DNA of 40,281 nt, taken from Sulfurimonas sp. (GTDB lineage Bacteria > Campylobacterota > Campylobacteria > Campylobacterales > Sulfurimonadaceae). The stretch lies in assembly GCA_027083035.1 (NCBI GenBank), contig JALWSY010000168.1:1-40281 (forward strand). Direction: 5' to 3'. A model generated the notes under the pieces. It saw nothing but the letters and a program-made list of their open reading frames with translations, searched no databases and was not told the origin of the DNA. Position numbers and translations under genes: made by a program. Below are positions 26,592 through 35,899 of this stretch, piece after piece; position 1 is the stretch's first letter; each line of letters opens with the position of its first letter.

Positions 26592-28123
26592 TAACACTCT
26601 TCCTACTTGTAATCAATGGATGTTCTACGCCTACAGCATCACCTCAAGCACAAGAAGAAAAAAAAGTAATAAAGGCATCAAATATAAAATCTGCTTCAGA
26701 GGAACTCAAAGTATTTCATGATAAACAAGAAGCACAAAGAAATGCTGTCCCTGCAATGATTTTGCCACCAGTTTATGAAGATATATCTGTTTTTGATAAT
26801 CAAAAGATAACCTTTGCCGCAAAAAATGCAGATTTGCACAATATACTCTACTCCATATCTAAAATAGCAGGGTTAAATCTTATTATAGACAAAGATGTAA
26901 ATCATACACCGATAACACTCTCTGTTGAAGATGCAAGTTTGCAAGAGACACTTGATGTAATAATGGATATATCTGGGGCATATTATCAAGTAGAGGGGAA
27001 TATTTTACATATTAAAGAGTTTATGCGAAAACGATTTAACATTCCCTATGTTCATGCAGCAACCTCTTTTTCAACAGATTTGGGAGGAGATACGCTTGGT
27101 TCAGCAATGGCGGGGGGTTCCTCCGGAAGTAGTGGTTCATCTGGTGGCTCATCTGGCGGCTCTTCAGGTGGTGCAGGAATAAAGGGAAATTTTAAGCTCA
27201 ACTATAATAACCCAGAAAAATCTAACGATTTTTATGAACATTTAGAAAATAATATCAAAGAGCTTATTAGTGATGATGGAAAATATACACTTAATAGATT
27301 TAGTGGAGTGTTGAGTGTATATGATAAAAAGAAAAACATTCAAGCTATAGAGAACCTTATCAATGATATAAAGAGGCAATCCTCAAAAGCTGTGCTTATT
27401 GAAGCAAAACTTTTGGAAGTAACGCTTAATGATGGACATCAGTTAGGTGTAAGTTGGGAAGCAGTAGCAAATAGTGTGGCAAATAATGGTGACCAGCTTT
27501 TACTGCAACAGACACTCTCTTTGAGTGGTGGTGTTGCCGGAACTGTAAAATACTCTACGGATAATTTTAGTGCAGTTGTCAAAGCACTTGACTCTTCAGG
27601 AAATGTAGAGACACTCTCAAATCCAAGGATTAAGGTATTGAGTGGGCAGTCAGCTATCATCTCTTCTGGTAAGTTGGTTCCTTTTTGGGAAAAAGAGGTG
27701 CAGACAGACCAAGGAACAGGTGGTTCAGCGAGTAATACACAAGTGACTTATAACCGTAGAGATATTTTAGATGGTATCACAATGGGAGTCACTCCAACCA
27801 TTATGGATGATGGAAGAATTATGCTTAATGTTATTCCTATAACATCAAATATTGTAACTGTAGTAGATCATTATGATGAAACAGGTGCTATAGTCGCTAC
27901 AGCACCTATTTTAAATGTAAAAGAGGCGGGAACTATTATAAATGCAAAAGATAATGATATGGTGTTAATCGGGGGACTTATCAGTAGTGCAACGACACAA
28001 GAGGATGAAAAGATTCCACTATTAGGTGATATACCATTTATTGCACCACTCTTTACAAAAACAAATGATAAAATAGAGAAAAAAGAGCTTGTTATCTTGA
28101 TTCGATTAAAAGTGATACAATGA
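26570..28123 (+). CDS. mshL: MSHA-type secretin (outer-membrane channel)
   Basis: This 517-residue lipoprotein secretin has a lipobox VINGC with Cys18, so the precursor is lipidated. An N-domain (about 76-155, ADLHNILYSISKIAGLNLIIDKDV) matches the secretin/TonB short N-terminal domain. The C-terminal secretin domain (about 270-515) contains LIEAKLLEVTLNDGHQLGVSWEA and LSNPRIKVLSGQSAIISSG, and ends with VLIGGLISS and PLLGDIPFIAPLF. A Gly-Ser linker (about 182-203, SSGSSGSSGGSSGGSSGG) lies between them. It would form the outer-membrane gate for the pilus. The next gene overlaps by four bases. Confidence 0.93.
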   Translation: MALFIPLVTLFLLVINGCSTPTASPQAQEEKKVIKASNIKSASEELKVFHDKQEAQRNAVPAMILPPVYEDISVFDNQKITFAAKNADLHNILYSISKIAGLNLIIDKDVNHTPITLSVEDASLQETLDVIMDISGAYYQVEGNILHIKEFMRKRFNIPYVHAATSFSTDLGGDTLGSAMAGGSSGSSGSSGGSSGGSSGGAGIKGNFKLNYNNPEKSNDFYEHLENNIKELISDDGKYTLNRFSGVLSVYDKKKNIQAIENLINDIKRQSSKAVLIEAKLLEVTLNDGHQLGVSWEAVANSVANNGDQLLLQQTLSLSGGVAGTVKYSTDNFSAVVKALDSSGNVETLSNPRIKVLSGQSAIISSGKLVPFWEKEVQTDQGTGGSASNTQVTYNRRDILDGITMGVTPTIMDDGRIMLNVIPITSNIVTVVDHYDETGAIVATAPILNVKEAGTIINAKDNDMVLIGGLISSATTQEDEKIPLLGDIPFIAPLFTKTNDKIEKKELVILIRLKVIQ

Positions 28124-29142
28124 AAAAATTAGCATATATTTTACTGTTAACACTTACCCTGAATGCTGCTGATACTTTAGTCTTTGGAGAAGAGAGTACC
28201 AATGTTGTAGAAAATAGTGTGCAAGAGAAAAAGGTACAACAAAAAGTCTATAGTGTCCGTTTTATGTCTGTTCCTATGGATACCCCTAAAAGCAAAATTT
28301 TACACTCAATTCCTAAAGATTTACGAGCAGATACAAAGATTGTTCCCTCTGGAAAATATTTAACTGCAATGTATAAAGAGCGTCTTGATCATGATGCAAT
28401 AGTAAAAGATTTAAAATATATCAGACAAAAAGGTTATAAAGATGCCTACATCCGTTCTCATAAAAAATTTGTAAAAGCAGAAAAAGAGTATAAAAGAGCA
28501 GAGAAAAAAAGTGTAAAAACTCTTAGAAAAGAGGTTGCTAAAAAAAGAAAAAACTCTTTTCAAAGAGATATAATTAGACCAAAAATTTCTAAATTTACAA
28601 ATTCAAGGATAGTATATAAAGCAAATGATGCATATAAAAAAGGGGATTATATGCAGGCGATTATTTTTTATGAGATGCTTGTCGCATCAGGCAATGCAAG
28701 TCGAAAAATAAAAAATAATCTCTGTTATCTCTATGGGAGAGTAGGCGCTTTTGCTCAGGCTGAAGAGATTATCAACTCTTCAAAACATCCTGCAAAACTC
28801 ATCTATGCTTATGCGTATGGGGCAGCCACAACAGGGCAAGAGAATTATTACAGTAATCTCTCTAAGTATATCTCATACGACAGAAGTGGAAAACTTATGT
28901 TACTGAGTGGTTACTACTTCGAGATGAAGGAGCAACGAGAGAGAGCTTTGACTTTTTACAAGATGGCATACGAACAAAACCCTTCAGATATCTATAATCT
29001 CTATGCGTACGCGCGTGCTGAGGATATACTAAATCATAAAAAATCAGCCTTATCGTTATATAAAAAAATCACAAAACTTGCCGATGTCTCATCTGAGATA
29101 TACAAAGTTGCAAAAAAAAGAGAGTCTCAATTAGGAGAGTAG
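28120..29142 (+). CDS. MshN-like TPR protein
   Basis: This 340-residue exported protein has a signal peptide (MKKLAYILLLTLTLNA) and a SPOR-like segment (about 44-115, YSVRFMSVPMDTPKSK to GYKDAYIRS). A Lys-rich helix follows (about 115-155), then several TPR repeats (about 165-335, for example ANDAYKKGDYMQAIIFYEML). In MSHA loci the TPR protein MshN sits between the secretin and the ATPase, as here. The role is probably periplasmic assembly or anchoring. The SPOR-like domain is by eye and suggests peptidoglycan contact. It overlaps the secretin stop by ATGA and is followed by a pilin after one base. Confidence 0.72.
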   Translation: MKKLAYILLLTLTLNAADTLVFGEESTNVVENSVQEKKVQQKVYSVRFMSVPMDTPKSKILHSIPKDLRADTKIVPSGKYLTAMYKERLDHDAIVKDLKYIRQKGYKDAYIRSHKKFVKAEKEYKRAEKKSVKTLRKEVAKKRKNSFQRDIIRPKISKFTNSRIVYKANDAYKKGDYMQAIIFYEMLVASGNASRKIKNNLCYLYGRVGAFAQAEEIINSSKHPAKLIYAYAYGAATTGQENYYSNLSKYISYDRSGKLMLLSGYYFEMKEQRERALTFYKMAYEQNPSDIYNLYAYARAEDILNHKKSALSLYKKITKLADVSSEIYKVAKKRESQLGE

Positions 29143-29143
29143 C

Positions 29144-29974
29144 ATGAAAAAAAGAGCCTTTACCCTGATAGAATTATCTATAGTGTTAGTGATTATTGGA
29201 CTTATTATTGGCGGGTCATTTAAAGTTTTAAAAACGATGCGTGAAAATGCAAAAATTACAAATGCAAAAAATGATGTACAAGCTGCCAAAAATGCGATTA
29301 TAGGGTATGCAATGAGTTTTAATTATCTACCGACAAAAACATTTTTTGAATCTGATTTATCTCCAATAAAAGCGAATCAACATCAACTTCTATATGTACA
29401 TGATACGGCTTTAGAGACAAAAAATATTTGTGCTTTTGTAAGTACCCTGTTAAATGTGCAAGTAGATCATAAAGATGGAACGACACAAACAATTCCAAAT
29501 ATAGCTTTCGCAGTTGCTTCGGAATCTGCTAATAAAAATTTACAAACAAAATTAACTGCTAGTGGGGGTGGGGCGTTTAAAATCGAGGTAAGAAAGCCAT
29601 ATGAAAAGATTGATGATGAACCAAATCCTATAAATCGTGCCGAAGAGTATGATGATATTGTAGCATGGGTAACTCTTCCAGAACTTCAAAAATTAATTGA
29701 TTGTTCTGCACAGCCATTTAGATTTTTAAATAATGATTTGCCGAAGGCTAGGTTATTTCAACCATACAGTGCAAGTTTATATGTTGAAAATAATATCAGT
29801 AGTGTTACCATAGTGTGTAATCCTCCAAGTGATAAAAATATTTCATCAACTGCAGGCACATTTACTGGTAATCCAAATGCAACGGGTACCAGTCTAAGAA
29901 CGTGTACTGCTACGGAAGCGTCTCCCGGAACAAGAAGTATAATCAAAAAGTTTCTTATAATAATAGACCCATAA
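29144..29974 (+). CDS. prepilin-like protein with extended C-terminal domain
   Basis: This 276-residue protein has a class III prepilin signal, KKRA-FTLIELSIVLVIIGLIIG, where the conserved Glu is at +5 and Ala replaces the usual Gly at -1. The N-terminal helix and AKNDVQAAKNAIIGYAMSFNYLP are typical of GspG/MshA-like pilins. The remainder (about 100-276) is longer than in most pseudopilins and ends in a beta-rich region with two Cys (VTIVCNPPSDKN, LRTCTATEAS). It could be a minor or tip pilin. It lies inside the operon, between the MshN-like and MshE genes. No prepilin peptidase gene is in the window. Confidence 0.85.
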   Translation: MKKRAFTLIELSIVLVIIGLIIGGSFKVLKTMRENAKITNAKNDVQAAKNAIIGYAMSFNYLPTKTFFESDLSPIKANQHQLLYVHDTALETKNICAFVSTLLNVQVDHKDGTTQTIPNIAFAVASESANKNLQTKLTASGGGAFKIEVRKPYEKIDDEPNPINRAEEYDDIVAWVTLPELQKLIDCSAQPFRFLNNDLPKARLFQPYSASLYVENNISSVTIVCNPPSDKNISSTAGTFTGNPNATGTSLRTCTATEASPGTRSIIKKFLIIIDP

Positions 29975-29984
29975 AGGAATAAAA

Positions 29985-31640
29985 ATGGCACAAAACAAAC
30001 CAATAGGAAAACTTTTAGAAGAGGCTGGTTTTATTAACCAAGAGCAGATAGAGGTCGCTTTAGATGTTCAAAAGGCGAGTCCTATGTTCTTTGGAGAGGT
30101 ACTTCAAGAGTTGGACTTCGTAACTCCTGCTGAGATTGCACAGGCAGTAGCACAACAAAATAATTTGGAGTATATCAATCTCTCCTCAAGAGTACCTTCT
30201 GTTGAGGCACTTAAACTTGTGCCGCATGAGATTGCACAGGCAAGATCTATTTTACCACTTGAAGTAGATGAAGAGACACTTACAGTGGCAACTGAAGATG
30301 TAAATGATATTATGACACTTGATTATCTTAGAAAGATATCAGGTAAAAAGATAAAGTTTTTAGTTTCAGATAAAACATCTATTGCTCGATATGGGGAGAT
30401 TTTTTATTACCAACTAGAAAATCCGATAGAAGCAGAGATTGCACAGGCAGTTAAGGATACTCTTGAACATAAAGAGATAGATATTCCACATCTTGTTGAT
30501 TTGCTCTTAAATAATGCCATAAAAGATAGGGTGACAGATATTCACATCACTCCAGAAAATACAGCTTCTCATGTTTTTTATCGTATTGATGGTGTCCTGC
30601 AGCACTACTATTCACTTCCTATTGAGTTGCATGCGCAGATTGTTGCTCGTATTAAGATTACTAGTAATCTTGATATCTCAGAGCAAAGAAAACCTCAAGA
30701 TGGTGCATTTTCATACACTTTTTTAAATGAAGAGTTTGATTTGAGGGTATCTACTCTGCCTACAAATCATGGTGAAAATATTGTTATGAGACTTTTAGGA
30801 AAGGGTTCTTCCCTTTTTAATCTTGAAAACCTTGGACTGACAAAAGAGAATGCACAAAAAGTACAAAAGTATTTTACAAAACCTTACGGTATCATCCTTA
30901 TAGTTGGACCTACAGGAAGTGGTAAAACAACAACACTCTACTCAGCATTAAGAAAGGTAAACTCTCTAAAGAAAAATGTTATGACAATTGAAGATCCAAT
31001 AGAGTATAAATTTACATTTATTAAACAGACACAGCTCAATATAAAAGCAGGATACACTTTTGATGCAGCTATTCGTGCTTTTATGCGTCAAGATCCAGAT
31101 GTAATTCTTGTCGGTGAGATTCGTGATCCTGAGACTGCGGAGCTTGCAGTTCGTGCCTCCATTACGGGTCACTTGGTTCTCTCAACTTTGCATACTAACA
31201 ATGCTATTGGAACTATTCCTAGACTTGATGATTTGGAAATTCCGCCCTATTTAGTTGCTTCAGGTCTGCTATCTATCATAGCTCAAAGACTTGTGAGAAA
31301 ACTCTGCCCGCATTGTAAAGTAAAAGTGGAGAAGAGTGTTGAAGAACTCTTAGAAGCAGGAGTGCCACAAGAGATTATTGATATCCAGCCAGAGTATGAA
31401 ATCTATGAAGCAAAAGGGTGTGAGCAGTGTAGAAATACCGGTTATAATGGTCGTGAAGCTATTATTGAGATATTTGAGCTTGATACGGAACTAGAGGGAC
31501 TTATAACGCAAAGGGCAAGCACTTTAGAGATTTTAGAACTTGCAAAAAAGAAGGGTATGAAAACCATGAAAGAGGATGGTTTTATCAAAGTGTTGAATGG
31601 AAAAACTACCCTTGATGAGATTGATAGAGTTATCGACTAA
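29985..31640 (+). CDS. mshE: pilus assembly ATPase (GspE/PilB/MshE family)
   Basis: This 551-residue hexameric-type ATPase has an MshEN-type N-terminal domain (about 1-150), which in Vibrio MshE binds cyclic di-GMP. The catalytic part has Walker A GPTGSGKTTT (about 308-317), Walker B MRQDPDVILVGEIRD, the His box GHLVLSTLHTNN, and a zinc site formed by CPHC (441/444) and CEQC (479/482). It powers pilus extension or pseudopilus secretion. A possible link to the diguanylate cyclase at 17375 is inference only. AAGGAAT precedes the ATG. Its stop overlaps the MshG start by one base. Confidence 0.95.
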   Translation: MAQNKPIGKLLEEAGFINQEQIEVALDVQKASPMFFGEVLQELDFVTPAEIAQAVAQQNNLEYINLSSRVPSVEALKLVPHEIAQARSILPLEVDEETLTVATEDVNDIMTLDYLRKISGKKIKFLVSDKTSIARYGEIFYYQLENPIEAEIAQAVKDTLEHKEIDIPHLVDLLLNNAIKDRVTDIHITPENTASHVFYRIDGVLQHYYSLPIELHAQIVARIKITSNLDISEQRKPQDGAFSYTFLNEEFDLRVSTLPTNHGENIVMRLLGKGSSLFNLENLGLTKENAQKVQKYFTKPYGIILIVGPTGSGKTTTLYSALRKVNSLKKNVMTIEDPIEYKFTFIKQTQLNIKAGYTFDAAIRAFMRQDPDVILVGEIRDPETAELAVRASITGHLVLSTLHTNNAIGTIPRLDDLEIPPYLVASGLLSIIAQRLVRKLCPHCKVKVEKSVEELLEAGVPQEIIDIQPEYEIYEAKGCEQCRNTGYNGREAIIEIFELDTELEGLITQRASTLEILELAKKKGMKTMKEDGFIKVLNGKTTLDEIDRVID

Positions 31641-32848
31641 TGCACTTTATAATCAAAAGTATTACAGATAAGGGGAAGATAGCATTCTCTTTAACTGAAG
31701 CTGATGATTATGATTATCTTCTCAAGATACTGCAACAGCAAAAAGTTGTGGCTTTAAATATTACACCTCTTCCTGAAAAACTGAGTCTGTTTATTCCAAA
31801 AGGTGGTAGAAAAGTAAGACCCGAAGAGGTTGTTGAGTTAATGGAGAATTTACACCTCGTAATAAAAGCTGGACTGCCGCTTTATCAGGGTTTGAGGGAC
31901 TTAGCTGAAGACAGCGACAGTAAACGTTTTAAAGATATGCTTCTCTACATTGCAAACGCTGTTCATGATGGTAAATCTCTCTCTGTAGCTTTTGAGAAGT
32001 ATAGAGATGTGGTAGGAAGCATCATTTTAAATCTTATCAAAATAGGTGAAGAGACAGGACAGCTAGAACATACTTTGCAAAGAGCGGCTACATTTTTAAA
32101 ACGAACAGCAGCTCTGAAGAAAAAAGCAAAAGGTGCTCTTATCTATCCAAGTTTTGCCTTTGTTGCGGTTATGGGGGCTATGCTTGTGTGGATGATGTAT
32201 GTTCTTCCTCAGATGACAGGACTGTTTAAAGAGATGGATATGGTGCTGCCTCCGCTAACCCTTGCTATCATGGCACTTTCAGATTTTTTAACAAAATACA
32301 TCTGGTATATGATAGGAGGGTTAGTTCTATTTATTATTGCTTTTAGAATTGCCTATAAGAAAAATCAGAAGGTTAGATACTATGTTGATCTTTTTGTTTT
32401 GAAAATTCCTATTATAAAGCAAATTATCTCTGGTTTTAACATTGCATTTATAACAGAGTATTTGCGTTTAGCACTTGTCTCTGGCGTTCCTGTTTTTGGA
32501 GCTTTACAGACTTTAGTGGGAAACATAACAAATGAACCTTTTAAGTTGGCTCTTGACAAAACCAAAGAGGATGTTGCCAAAGGGTCTCAAATCTCAACAG
32601 CGTTAGCAAAAACAAAAATGTTTACACCTTTTACTATAAGAATGATAGGTGTAGGTGAGTCTGCAGGGAGTTTGGATGCACAACTTGAACTTATTTCCAC
32701 TTTTTACTATGAGAGGGTTGATTATTTTGCAGAGAACATAGGAAAAGTTATAGAGCCTGTTGTGTTAATATTTGTTGGTGGCTTTATGGCACTTGTCATA
32801 GCTGGTCTTATGGGACCAATGTATGATTTAATATCACAAATGAAATAA
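31640..32848 (+). CDS. mshG: inner-membrane platform protein (GspF/PilC/MshG family)
   Basis: This 402-residue protein has two T2SF domains (about 65-190 and 270-395) and three hydrophobic spans (about 170-195, 220-240, 370-390). Typical signatures are LVIKAGLPLYQGLRDLAED, LIKIGEETGQLEHTLQR and MIGVGESAGSLDAQLELIS. It is the membrane hub that the MshE ATPase turns to add pilins. The length is normal. It is the last gene of the main operon. The coding end (AATATCACAAATG) is repeated 20 bases downstream. Confidence 0.95.
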   Translation: MHFIIKSITDKGKIAFSLTEADDYDYLLKILQQQKVVALNITPLPEKLSLFIPKGGRKVRPEEVVELMENLHLVIKAGLPLYQGLRDLAEDSDSKRFKDMLLYIANAVHDGKSLSVAFEKYRDVVGSIILNLIKIGEETGQLEHTLQRAATFLKRTAALKKKAKGALIYPSFAFVAVMGAMLVWMMYVLPQMTGLFKEMDMVLPPLTLAIMALSDFLTKYIWYMIGGLVLFIIAFRIAYKKNQKVRYYVDLFVLKIPIIKQIISGFNIAFITEYLRLALVSGVPVFGALQTLVGNITNEPFKLALDKTKEDVAKGSQISTALAKTKMFTPFTIRMIGVGESAGSLDAQLELISTFYYERVDYFAENIGKVIEPVVLIFVGGFMALVIAGLMGPMYDLISQMK

Positions 32849-32916
32849 AAATATCACAAATGCGATAAATAGTGAAAAATTTGTGAGATTTTTAAAGAAA
32901 TCTAGAAAAGTTACGA

Positions 32917-32922
32917 TATACT
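32917..32922 (+). promoter_or_regulatory. possible -10 element for the major pilin
   Basis: GATATACTTT contains TATACT about 34 bases before the pilin start. An AAAAGGA ribosome binding site precedes ATG 32956. A separate promoter would fit the higher expression expected of a major pilin. Confidence 0.4.
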
Positions 32923-32955
32923 TTTCATAAGAAACTTAATTTAAAAGGATGACAG

Positions 32956-33543
32956 ATGAAAAGAAGTGGTTTTACGCTTATAGAATTATCAATAGTATTG
33001 ATAATTATCGGACTTATTATCGGTGGTGTTATGAAAGGGAAGGACTTGATTAATGGTGCTGAGCAGAAGAAGATTTATAATACGTGGGTAAAGCAGTGGC
33101 AGGTTACTGCAAATGAGTATCAAGATAGAACGGGTGCTGTTTTAGGAGATGGTACGACTAATGGTGGTACTGCGACTGAGAATGGTCTTGTTGATAATTT
33201 TTATGCAGATACTACAGGAAGTATCCCTACTGCATTAGATAGTGTTGGATTAGAGCTTCCTGTCTCTAACATTACAGGTACTAGAGGTGCAAAATACCGA
33301 ATAAAAGGTAAATACACTACACAGTTAACGCGTCTCTATTTTTATACCACAGGTGGGATTAACTACTTAAGATTTATATATCTGCCTACTGATGTAGCGA
33401 TAGCATTTGACAAAATGACAGACGGTACTGTAGATGCGGCTGGAGGTTCTTTTAAACTTCTAGGAGCAACTCCGGGTGCAACGCCGACCCCTTGGGGAAA
33501 TGCTAAAACAACTACAAGAGTACAGGCGTTGTTAGAACTCTAA
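32956..33543 (+). CDS. type IV/II pilin-like protein, probable major pilin
   Basis: This 195-residue protein has a canonical prepilin leader KRSG-FTLIELSIVLIIIGLIIGG (Gly at -1, Phe at +1, Glu at +5). A long N-terminal helix and a beta-rich globular domain follow (about 45-195), rich in Thr and Gly. It has no Cys pair, unlike the in-operon pilin. It lies 107 bases downstream of the platform gene and is followed by a clear terminator, so it can be transcribed alone as well as with the operon. It is the likely main subunit of the MSHA-like fibre or pseudopilus. Confidence 0.88.
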   Translation: MKRSGFTLIELSIVLIIIGLIIGGVMKGKDLINGAEQKKIYNTWVKQWQVTANEYQDRTGAVLGDGTTNGGTATENGLVDNFYADTTGSIPTALDSVGLELPVSNITGTRGAKYRIKGKYTTQLTRLYFYTTGGINYLRFIYLPTDVAIAFDKMTDGTVDAAGGSFKLLGATPGATPTPWGNAKTTTRVQALLEL

Positions 33544-33564
33544 ACTTTTTGCCCTTCTCTTGGT

Positions 33565-33596
33565 TTCAAAAACTTTCATTTATGAAGGTTTTTGAA
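33565..33596 (+). terminator. terminator after the pilin gene
   Basis: TTCAAAAACTTTCA pairs with TGAAGGTTTTTGAA over 14 bases (one G-U) around a TTTA loop. A T-rich stretch (AAAATTTTTC) begins shortly after the stem. The upstream gene ends 22 bases earlier. Confidence 0.7.
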
Positions 33597-33631
33597 TACT
33601 AAAATTTTTCTCCGTAATCTTCATTTTATGC

Positions 33632-33649
33632 TATAATCTTCTTTATAAT
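33632..33649 (+). promoter_or_regulatory. two overlapping -10 elements for the Ig-like lipoprotein gene
   Basis: TATGCTATAAT (hexamer 33632-33637) is followed 12 bases later by a second TATAAT (33644-33649). Either would give a short leader ahead of the TAGGATAG ribosome binding site, so two start sites are possible. Confidence 0.55.
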
Positions 33650-33668
33650 CTATACCGTAGGATAGTTC

Positions 33669-35810
33669 ATGAAATATTTTTTTCTCACCCTTCTTTTGTT
33701 ATTATTGAGTGCTTGTTCAAATGAAGATACAAATCAGACGCCATCAAAATCAACTTACTACCTCTCTTACGATGAGTCTTCTAGCCAAATATCTGGACAG
33801 GTTACATTTGATGTAGGAAATATTCCAAATAACCACACCGTTACACTTAATAATTTTAGAGCTTCACTTGAGGGGTGTAGTGTTGATTTATCTCAAGAGA
33901 GTGTAACTCCTAACTCTTTACGCTTTACAAGCCTTTCTACAAAACAGACGGCAGCACTTAGTGTAAAACTACTCTCTTCATGCACAAATAAAGAGCTAGT
34001 CCTTACAGCAGACTACAAAGATACGAGTCTTTTAGATGGCAGTTTGGTTACAAACTCTAAAGAGATGACCTACCATTATGAGATAGATAAGGTCTCAACA
34101 GCAAGTAGCTATACACCAGTTTTAAAAACCTCTTCTCTTGAGATAACAAAAAATTCACAAACTGCCAATGTTGTTGTCTCTGTCTTTGATGGCATGAATC
34201 GACCAGCCCAAGATGGAAAGATAAAGATTATCTATCCAAATGTGGTCAAAGAGAATGTTGATGTTGGAGATTTTTCTCCAACGACTGTAGATATCAAAGA
34301 TGGAGTAGCAAGTTTTGTATATACAGCACCAAATAATTTACAAGCTTTAATTGATGCAAATATAACTCAAACAACTTTTGACTTCTATTATAATGATGAT
34401 GCGGCAAATAGTGCAACGCTTACCATAAACTTTAATCCCAATCCAGATCAAGTTGTAAATACAAAATACTCTTTAGAACTCAAACCGGAAAATGATGACT
34501 ATAAAATGCAACTACAAGATACAAAATCTTTTTCAATAACACTTGTTGATGATAATAAACTCCCTGTAGCAAAGGATAAAATAAATAGTCTCCATATATA
34601 TTTAGGTAATAGTTTTATTGCCACCCTTATTGATAATAACGGTACAGTAGAAGAGGATGGAGATGTTACATATACAAAAGATAATTCTATCACAATGTTA
34701 CTGAAAAGTGATACAAAATCAGGTTTGGTATCTATCTTGGTGGATGCAAATTTTACAGATGAGAGTAATATTATACTAAAGAAAACTTTAAGTTTAGTAG
34801 TTGAGTCAGGTCCACCAACAGCCATAAGTATTAGTTATGTAGATACAGATCAGGATAAAGATAGAGCAAAATTTATAGAGCGCTTTGCTATCTCTGTAAC
34901 GGATAAATACTTTAATCCTGTTAACACAAGACCGGGTGTCTCTGTGGGTGCCATAGTTGGGTATGCACACTATTACACAGACAATGCAGACTATGATAAA
35001 AACGAATCAAATAGAATTTTTGAAAACAACAATAGTAATCCTAATGCCACATTAACGACAACTGGCTTAATGATAACAAAGCCTATAGATATAAATACCA
35101 CAGATATTGATGCGTATAATGACATACTAGTAACTTTTGGAGATGGCTATAGCTACCCTGCATCAGGAGGATGGTTGTTTAAGTTTAATAGGGAGGATTC
35201 TGCAAAGAATTTTATAGAACTTATTCCAAACCAATATACTATAGATAAAAATATCACTAAACTCGGCTATGCAATAGGTCATAACTATAGACAAGATCAA
35301 TGTATCCTTGGTAGAGAGTGGCTTGGTCAGACTACCTTACAAAACGGTGCAACAACGCTTGATGAGAAGGGAACTGCTATAGCTGAACTCTCATATGATT
35401 ACTACTTAGTAGGCAAAGATATTCTCTTTTATGTAAATATCATTGCTCATGATAATGAACTTGATAAAGATTTAAGAGTTGGAGAAGCAAGAAAACATAC
35501 TTTACGAGGACATGGTATAGAGGTTATTGATGGAACTGTTGATGTGCCAGCAGGAGAAAATAAATTAAAACCATTTTATGCTTGGATAACAGATACAGTA
35601 GAACCTTATAGAAATGCAAACTTTTTATTTGGAAAAGCTGATATAGGTGAAGGGTGTACAACGGATACTCAACGAACAAGACGTTATCAGATAACAAGTT
35701 GTAATGATAATAATGGACATGCTTATGTTGAGTACAATATAACTGCTATCGCAGGAGCTGGTGGTTGTACAGTTACTGTCTCTGAACCATATATAGTAAA
35801 CGAATTTTAG
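33669..35810 (+). CDS. large lipoprotein with Ig-like repeats
   Basis: The 713-residue precursor has a lipobox LLLSAC (Cys at about 16), so it is probably anchored in the outer membrane. The mature part is almost entirely beta, with repeated Ig-like units. ITKNSQTANVVVSVFDGMNRPAQDGKI and the later MQLQDTKSFSITLVDDNKLPVAKDKI resemble bacterial Ig-like (Big_1) domains as found in invasins and intimins. The C-terminal third has several Cys (GCTTDTQRTRR, SCNDNN, GGCTVTV). It follows the pilin terminator and has its own promoter, so its link to the pilus is positional. It may be a surface adhesin or a protein exported with the MSHA-like system. The function is not known. Confidence 0.78.
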   Translation: MKYFFLTLLLLLLSACSNEDTNQTPSKSTYYLSYDESSSQISGQVTFDVGNIPNNHTVTLNNFRASLEGCSVDLSQESVTPNSLRFTSLSTKQTAALSVKLLSSCTNKELVLTADYKDTSLLDGSLVTNSKEMTYHYEIDKVSTASSYTPVLKTSSLEITKNSQTANVVVSVFDGMNRPAQDGKIKIIYPNVVKENVDVGDFSPTTVDIKDGVASFVYTAPNNLQALIDANITQTTFDFYYNDDAANSATLTINFNPNPDQVVNTKYSLELKPENDDYKMQLQDTKSFSITLVDDNKLPVAKDKINSLHIYLGNSFIATLIDNNGTVEEDGDVTYTKDNSITMLLKSDTKSGLVSILVDANFTDESNIILKKTLSLVVESGPPTAISISYVDTDQDKDRAKFIERFAISVTDKYFNPVNTRPGVSVGAIVGYAHYYTDNADYDKNESNRIFENNNSNPNATLTTTGLMITKPIDINTTDIDAYNDILVTFGDGYSYPASGGWLFKFNREDSAKNFIELIPNQYTIDKNITKLGYAIGHNYRQDQCILGREWLGQTTLQNGATTLDEKGTAIAELSYDYYLVGKDILFYVNIIAHDNELDKDLRVGEARKHTLRGHGIEVIDGTVDVPAGENKLKPFYAWITDTVEPYRNANFLFGKADIGEGCTTDTQRTRRYQITSCNDNNGHAYVEYNITAIAGAGGCTVTVSEPYIVNEF

Positions 35811-35833
35811 AATGATTAATATATAGACGGCTA

Positions 35834-35863
35834 TTAGCATAAAAAAGTCTCTTTTTATGCTAA
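35834..35863 (+). terminator. hairpin between the Ig-like lipoprotein and the nitrate reductase gene
   Basis: TTAGCATAAAAA and TTTTTATGCTAA form a perfect 12-base stem around a six-base loop (AGTCTC). It lies 23 bases after the lipoprotein stop. The T-run is inside the stem, so termination is likely but not certain. Confidence 0.6.
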
Positions 35864-35899
35864 GATTAAAACAATACTAACAATATAAAGAGTTTATAA

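Noticed and set aside
27111-27180. Phase-variable simple repeat or CRISPR-like repeat
   Set aside because: The units are imperfect and encode an in-frame Gly-Ser linker. The longest homopolymer nearby is six G, too short for a convincing slippage tract.
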